Shown here piece by piece: positions 62,412-64,000 of a stretch of 64,000 nucleotides of DNA; positions within the stretch are counted from its first letter, which is position 1, and each line of letters starts with the position of its first letter. The notes beneath the pieces were generated by a model, which saw nothing but the letters and a program-made list of their open reading frames with translations, searched no databases and had not been told where the DNA came from. A program made the translations under genes and the position numbers. This DNA is from an uncultured Shewanella sp. (GTDB lineage: Bacteria; Pseudomonadota; Gammaproteobacteria; Enterobacterales; Shewanellaceae), in contig CANNEE010000008.1 in assembly GCA_947503555.1 (NCBI GenBank), positions 1 to 64,000 of the forward strand, read 5' to 3'.

Positions 62412-62430
62412 GCATGTGATAATCATTCTC
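62412..62430 (+). promoter_or_regulatory. Fur box upstream of the TonB-dependent receptor gene
   Basis: The 19-mer GCATGTGATAATCATTCTC matches 14 of 19 positions of the Fur consensus, including the core GATAATCATT. A TATACT -10 hexamer follows at 62449-62454 with a weak -35 overlapping the box, so Fur-iron would block RNA polymerase. Confidence 0.8.
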
Positions 62431-62487
62431 ATTTGCAAGGCTTGGCTATATACTCGCGCCAAGTTTTAGCATTATGAGAAATTTCTT

Positions 62488-64000
62488 GTGTCCTATCCGT
62501 ATATTAAGCTGTTTTCTTTATCTTTTTTGGCCCTGTCAATTCAATCCCATGTCTATGCCGATACTCAAACTAAGGTAAGTGCCGAGGCTAAGCATGCCAG
62601 TAATCAGGTGTTGGGTGACCCTAAGGTTGACGCGATCGAAGTGATCGAAGTGACTGGACGCGCATACCAGCGAGGCTTAAAACTCGCACCTCCCGGCGAA
62701 GCTGTGATCAGCATGCAAGAAGTGGAAGAGCAGCAGTCGACTCAATTTGCCGAAATCGTGGATGAAATTCCTGGTGTTAGCATCGATGGTGGAACCCGAG
62801 TTGGTGGTGAGCGCATCAATATATGGGGCTTTGGTGAGGAAGAAGATTTAAACCTGTACCTAGATAATGCACCGCTGGGTTTTGAACAATATCGCTATGG
62901 CTCTTTCTTTATCGACCCAGATCTCATCAAACAGGTGGAAGTGATAAAAGGTGCCCATGATGTGCGCTCTGGTAATGGTGGTTTTGGTGGCTCTATGTAC
63001 GTGACCAGCAAGAGTGCCGAGGATTTTCTTGATGCTGGACAGAAGTTTGGTGCCCGTGTTAAAGCAGGTTATAGCGATAATGATGATGAAAAACGCACGC
63101 TAGTGAGTTTGTACGGTCAGTTTAATCGTCATATTTCCGGGATAATCAATTACACCTATCGTGATGCAAACGATACCACTCTAGGTAAGGGAGTTTGGGG
63201 GAGCAATCTGGCTGAGGAAGGTGAAGAACCAGAGTTTGATACTGGGGATGAAGCTAAGTTTCGTTACTCTGGTTATCGCCAAAATAGTTTACTGGCCAAA
63301 ATCGATTTTGATTACGGTGCCCACCTGTTGTCGATATCCATGACAGATTATACCGATGAAGGGCAAAAGCCTTGGGCGAATCGCCGAGGTCAGTTAGCCA
63401 CTATCAGTAATTATAATATCAAGAAGTATGGTGATTATGAGACGGCTCTCTATGCCACTACTGCAGCCAATACTTACGAAGATACCAATTACTCACTTAA
63501 TTACCGTTATACCCCAAATAACGATTGGATAGACACTCAACTGGTTGTATCGACCAGTGACAACAAGCGTCATTGGCGCCGTCCTGATATAGCTTGGGAA
63601 AAAATGTATGTATCGGTTGGTAACTTTGGTCATGAGTCATGGTTGGATTACAAGCGTACTTTTGCCGATGTTAACAATACAAGTGTTATCGGCGAACATA
63701 CATTAAGGCTTGGGTTGCAGTACCTTAGCTCCGATAGAGATTCCCTCGTTTACAATCAAACCTATGCAAAGAAAGAGGCTAAGAACTTTGGCACTTACAC
63801 GCCATATTATCAACCTAGTGGCAAACAGCAGACCTCTAGTGCCTATGGTGAGTTTGCCTACCGAGTCAACGAGCAGTTAACCCTTACGCCTTCGATTCGT
63901 TATGACTATATTCGCAGTGAAGGAGAGCAGAACCTTGCGCCAGATTATAATGATTTGAATGCTGGTCATGATTTTAGCGCTGTATCTCACTCAGGTTGGT
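62488..64000 (+). CDS. TonB-dependent receptor, partial (3' end outside the window)
   Basis: An open frame runs from GTG 62488 to the window end (504 codons). It begins with a signal peptide (MSYPYIKLFSLSFLALS...VYAD), then a plug domain (EIVDEIPGVSIDGGTRV, VEVIKGAHDVRSGNGGFGGSMYV) and the first part of a beta barrel with alternating aromatic strands. Such receptors import iron chelates or other large ligands across the outer membrane with TonB energy. The Fur box upstream points to iron. The ligand cannot be named from this part. Confidence 0.92.
   Translation, partial: MSYPYIKLFSLSFLALSIQSHVYADTQTKVSAEAKHASNQVLGDPKVDAIEVIEVTGRAYQRGLKLAPPGEAVISMQEVEEQQSTQFAEIVDEIPGVSIDGGTRVGGERINIWGFGEEEDLNLYLDNAPLGFEQYRYGSFFIDPDLIKQVEVIKGAHDVRSGNGGFGGSMYVTSKSAEDFLDAGQKFGARVKAGYSDNDDEKRTLVSLYGQFNRHISGIINYTYRDANDTTLGKGVWGSNLAEEGEEPEFDTGDEAKFRYSGYRQNSLLAKIDFDYGAHLLSISMTDYTDEGQKPWANRRGQLATISNYNIKKYGDYETALYATTAANTYEDTNYSLNYRYTPNNDWIDTQLVVSTSDNKRHWRRPDIAWEKMYVSVGNFGHESWLDYKRTFADVNNTSVIGEHTLRLGLQYLSSDRDSLVYNQTYAKKEAKNFGTYTPYYQPSGKQQTSSAYGEFAYRVNEQLTLTPSIRYDYIRSEGEQNLAPDYNDLNAGHDFSAVSHSGW

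Overview
The window looks like a chromosomal segment of a marine gammaproteobacterium, most likely Shewanella or a close relative. This is inferred from the gene set and order (queA-tgt-yajC-secDF, yaeQ, sstT, cheV, cysB, csiV-mfd, nagZ-ycfP, lolCDE) and the protein sequences; no database search was possible.

Layout. 1-480: end of a tRNA cluster (tRNA-Glu, tRNA-Ala) with a terminator and two strong hairpins. 0.5-11.2 kb: housekeeping and stress genes, namely an ABC exporter, an alkylation-repair pair (an Ada-sensor/AlkA fusion followed by ogt), a DEAD-box helicase, a phosphatase, cheV, sstT, rluA, a ScsD-like thiol oxidoreductase and acpH. 11.3-17.1 kb: a small unannotated gene, queA, then tgt-yajC-secD-secF. 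17.2-33.4 kb: a DUF2007/zinc-ribbon protein, a rhodanese, a siroheme-synthase-like protein carrying the worn remnant of a methyltransferase domain, yaeQ, a large secreted subtilase, cysB, sdaA, nagZ-ycfP-acyP, and csiV overlapping mfd.

33.4-57.8 kb is an accessory block, visibly more AT-rich, lying between mfd and lolCDE, which are close neighbours in E. coli. It opens with a 270-bp MITE-like element flanked by CTAG and a gene-poor 1.2 kb, then a LysR-type regulator, then a complete Tad (Flp) pilus locus: prepilin peptidase, two Flp pilins, CpaB, CpaC secretin, CpaD-like lipoprotein, TadZ, TadA, TadB, TadC, TadD fused to a SPOR-like domain, TadE, TadF, two TadG-like VWA proteins, an OmpA-like protein, and a c-di-GMP phosphodiesterase with a degenerate GGDEF half. 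Most of its genes overlap by four to eight bases, so it reads as one coupled operon.

Directly downstream is the most unusual part: three predicted outer-membrane lipoproteins. The first two end in almost identical caspase-fold (clostripain/C11-like) cysteine peptidase domains. The second and third share a roughly 410-residue N-terminal scaffold, but the third ends in a complete serpin with an inhibitory-type hinge and a predicted Arg-Ser P1-P1' pair. A surface protease/serpin set on interchangeable anchors beside a Tad pilus is the best candidate here for an undescribed system.

57.8-64 kb returns to core genes: a PilZ-like protein, lolC-lolD-lolE (the lipoprotein release machine), a lipoprotein, and the start of a Fur-controlled TonB-dependent receptor cut by the window end.
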